Shown piece by piece: positions 6,615 through 7,123 of a stretch of 7,123 nt of DNA. The translations under genes were made by a program, and so were the position numbers. Position 1 is the stretch's first letter. Every line of letters starts with the position of its first letter. The notes under the pieces are model-generated. The model searched no databases. It was not told where the DNA came from and saw nothing but the letters and a program-made list of their open reading frames with translations. Origin of the DNA: Clostridia bacterium. GTDB taxonomy: Bacteria > Bacillota > Clostridia > SK-Y3 > JACMMQ01. The stretch spans positions 1 through 7,123 of the forward strand of contig JACMMQ010000086.1 of NCBI GenBank assembly GCA_014378955.1. The letters are read 5' to 3'.

Positions 6615-6643
6615 TTGTATTATAAAACGTTTTATAGTATAAT
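6615..6643 (+). promoter_or_regulatory. Promoter upstream of the SRP RNA gene
   Basis: TTGTAT (6615-6620), a 17-bp spacer and a perfect TATAAT (6638-6643). Transcription should start near 6650, about 58 nt before the mature SRP RNA end, so the primary transcript would need 5' processing. A closer TATAAT (6696-6701) has no recognisable -35. Confidence 0.6.
6621..6636. promoter_or_regulatory. Perfect 16-bp palindrome in the promoter spacer (possible operator)
   Basis: TATAAAACGTTTTATA is fully self-complementary and fills the spacer between the -35 and -10 boxes almost exactly. The central AAACGTTT resembles the core of LacI/CcpA-type operators, but the outer TG/CA positions of a true cre site are missing. 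No T-run follows, so it is not a terminator. Confidence 0.4.
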
Positions 6644-6707
6644 AGAAACTCGGAACCTACCATAATTTGCCAACATTATATTCAGTCTTTCTGCGTATAA
6701 TAGACTT

Positions 6708-6979
6708 TAGTCGTACTAGTCGGGGAGGCAGCGGTGCCCTGTACTTGCAACCCGCTATAGCAAGGATGAATTCCCTTTTTCGGGTGGTCTATTTTACGGT
6801 CTGGCTTATGTAAGTGATGATGAGAAGTGGGTCTTGTGCAACGTATCAGGTGTGAACCTCGTCAGGTCGGGAACGAAGCAGCGATAAGTACCAGGGTGCG
6901 TGTGCCGCAAGGGTGCCTACTTTGAGTTAACTGCATATGCATCGCGTAGGATAGCCATTCAACATTGGGTGTACGGCTA
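6708..6979 (+). ncRNA. Signal recognition particle RNA, large bacterial (Alu-containing) type
   Basis: About 272 nt, the RNA scaffold of SRP, which with Ffh targets nascent membrane and secreted proteins to FtsY and SecYEG. The Alu-domain signature GGGGAGG...GCGGTGCCCTGTA (6722-6745) and the later GTGCCGCAAGGGTGCC and GAGTTAACTGC segments match the Bacillus scRNA layout. The Ffh-binding helix 8 is at 6861-6882: GTCAGGTC, then a GGAA tetraloop (6870-6873), then GAAGCAGC. The ends were set by TAGTCGTAC (6708-6716) pairing with GTACGGCTA (6971-6979), one G-U included; exact mature ends are inferred. The tetraloop closing pair is G-C (6869/6874) where Bacillus and E. coli have C-G, a compensated change. 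An intrinsic terminator follows 18 nt later. Confidence 0.95.
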
Positions 6980-6997
6980 TTATATAAAAAATTGAAG

Positions 6998-7030
6998 ATG
7001 GTTTCTATTTCACGATAGAAACCATTTTTT
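6998..7030 (+). terminator. Intrinsic terminator of the SRP RNA gene
   Basis: ATGGTTTCTAT (6998-7008) and ATAGAAACCAT (7015-7025) form a perfect 11-bp stem with a 6-nt loop, followed by T7025-7030. The T-run ends exactly where the putative intron begins. Confidence 0.9.
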
Positions 7031-7123
7031 GTGTGCCGAGCATGGCACTTAACTTGGTGGGGAAAGTCCACTATGGGGGTACATATCAACCAACCATTAG
7101 GGAAGCACAAGCTATCCATCGTG
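7031..7123 (+). mobile_element. 5' end of a probable group IIC intron (partial, runs off the window)
   Basis: The sequence after the terminator T-run starts GTGTGCC...GCATGGCAC and continues with TGGTGGGGAAAGTCCACTA and then GGGGGT. The order of a GUGUG 5' end, a GCAUGG segment and a GGUG-AAAGUCC-type hairpin is what I recall for bacterial class C (IIC) group II introns such as that of Oceanobacillus iheyensis. Two local hairpins are visible: GTGCC (7033-7037) with GGCAC (7044-7048), and TGGTGG (7055-7060) with CCACTA (7068-7073). Class C introns characteristically insert just downstream of intrinsic terminators, as here. Only about 93 nt of domain I is present; EBS sequences, the reverse transcriptase/maturase ORF and domains V and VI would lie beyond the right edge. 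The main alternative is another structured RNA starting here. No database search was possible. Confidence 0.72.

Noticed and set aside
6642..7008. ATAGAAAC (6642-6649) complementary to GTTTCTAT in the SRP terminator stem, suggesting anti-termination
   Set aside because: The first segment overlaps the -10 box and lies at or before the transcription start, so it would mostly be absent from the RNA.
7057..7071. GGGGAAAGTCC resembling the P4 region of RNase P RNA
   Set aside because: The flanking sequence does not continue as RNase P RNA, whereas the whole stretch fits the start of a group IIC intron.
6862..7119. 85-aa reading frame on the - strand
   Set aside because: It lies across the SRP RNA, its terminator and the intron end; it is a chance opening with no coding signals.
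7033..7123. Open reading frames reaching the right edge (for example from ATG at 7042 or 7073)
   Set aside because: No ribosome binding site, no recognisable protein sequence, and the stretch is better explained as structured intron RNA.
1..7123. CRISPR arrays, tRNA genes, toxin-antitoxin pairs or phage genes
   Set aside because: No repeat-spacer pattern, tRNA fold or matching protein was seen on either strand.

Overview
The window looks like chromosome of a spore-forming Bacillota, most likely a clostridium-type bacterium. Three things point there: the sporulation genes yabP and yabQ in the classic yabO(rqcP)-yabP-yabQ-divIC-yabR order, a large SRP RNA with an Alu domain of the Bacillus/Clostridium type, and strong GGAGG/GGTGA ribosome binding sites with frequent TTG starts. 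All genes are on the + strand. No genus can be named from the sequence alone.

Layout: (1) 1-126, GC-rich inverted repeats, probably a dispersed repeat or the end of an upstream unit. (2) 127-912, a flavodoxin-fold NAD(P)H/FMN oxidoreductase with an Isf-like four-cysteine motif. (3) 932-3623, a sigma-A promoter and a large polytopic membrane protein of the GT-C/YfhO/PTPS-related type. Its reading frame is open upstream of the first ATG, so its start appears non-canonical. (4) 3692-5137, the cluster rqcP (ribosome quality control), yabP and yabQ (sporulation) and divIC (division). (5) 5148-5801, yabR with its own promoter and terminator. (6) 5846-6594, a probable exported cyclophilin with its own promoter. 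(7) 6615-7030, the SRP RNA gene: a promoter whose spacer holds a perfect 16-bp palindrome, a 272-nt large SRP RNA and an intrinsic terminator. (8) 7031 to the right edge, the 5' end of what I read as a group IIC intron, inserted directly after the T-run of the SRP RNA terminator.

The genes are mostly housekeeping: rescue of stalled ribosomes (RqcP), the divisome (DivIC), RNA binding (YabR), protein folding (cyclophilin) and membrane targeting (SRP RNA), plus two spore-cortex genes. The usual neighbours of this cluster (mazG/spoVT/hup upstream, spoIIE/tilS/ftsH downstream) are absent. No defence system, CRISPR array or large novel operon is visible. The least ordinary signals are the terminator-borne intron end, the palindrome inside the SRP RNA promoter and the missing start codon of the GT-C gene.
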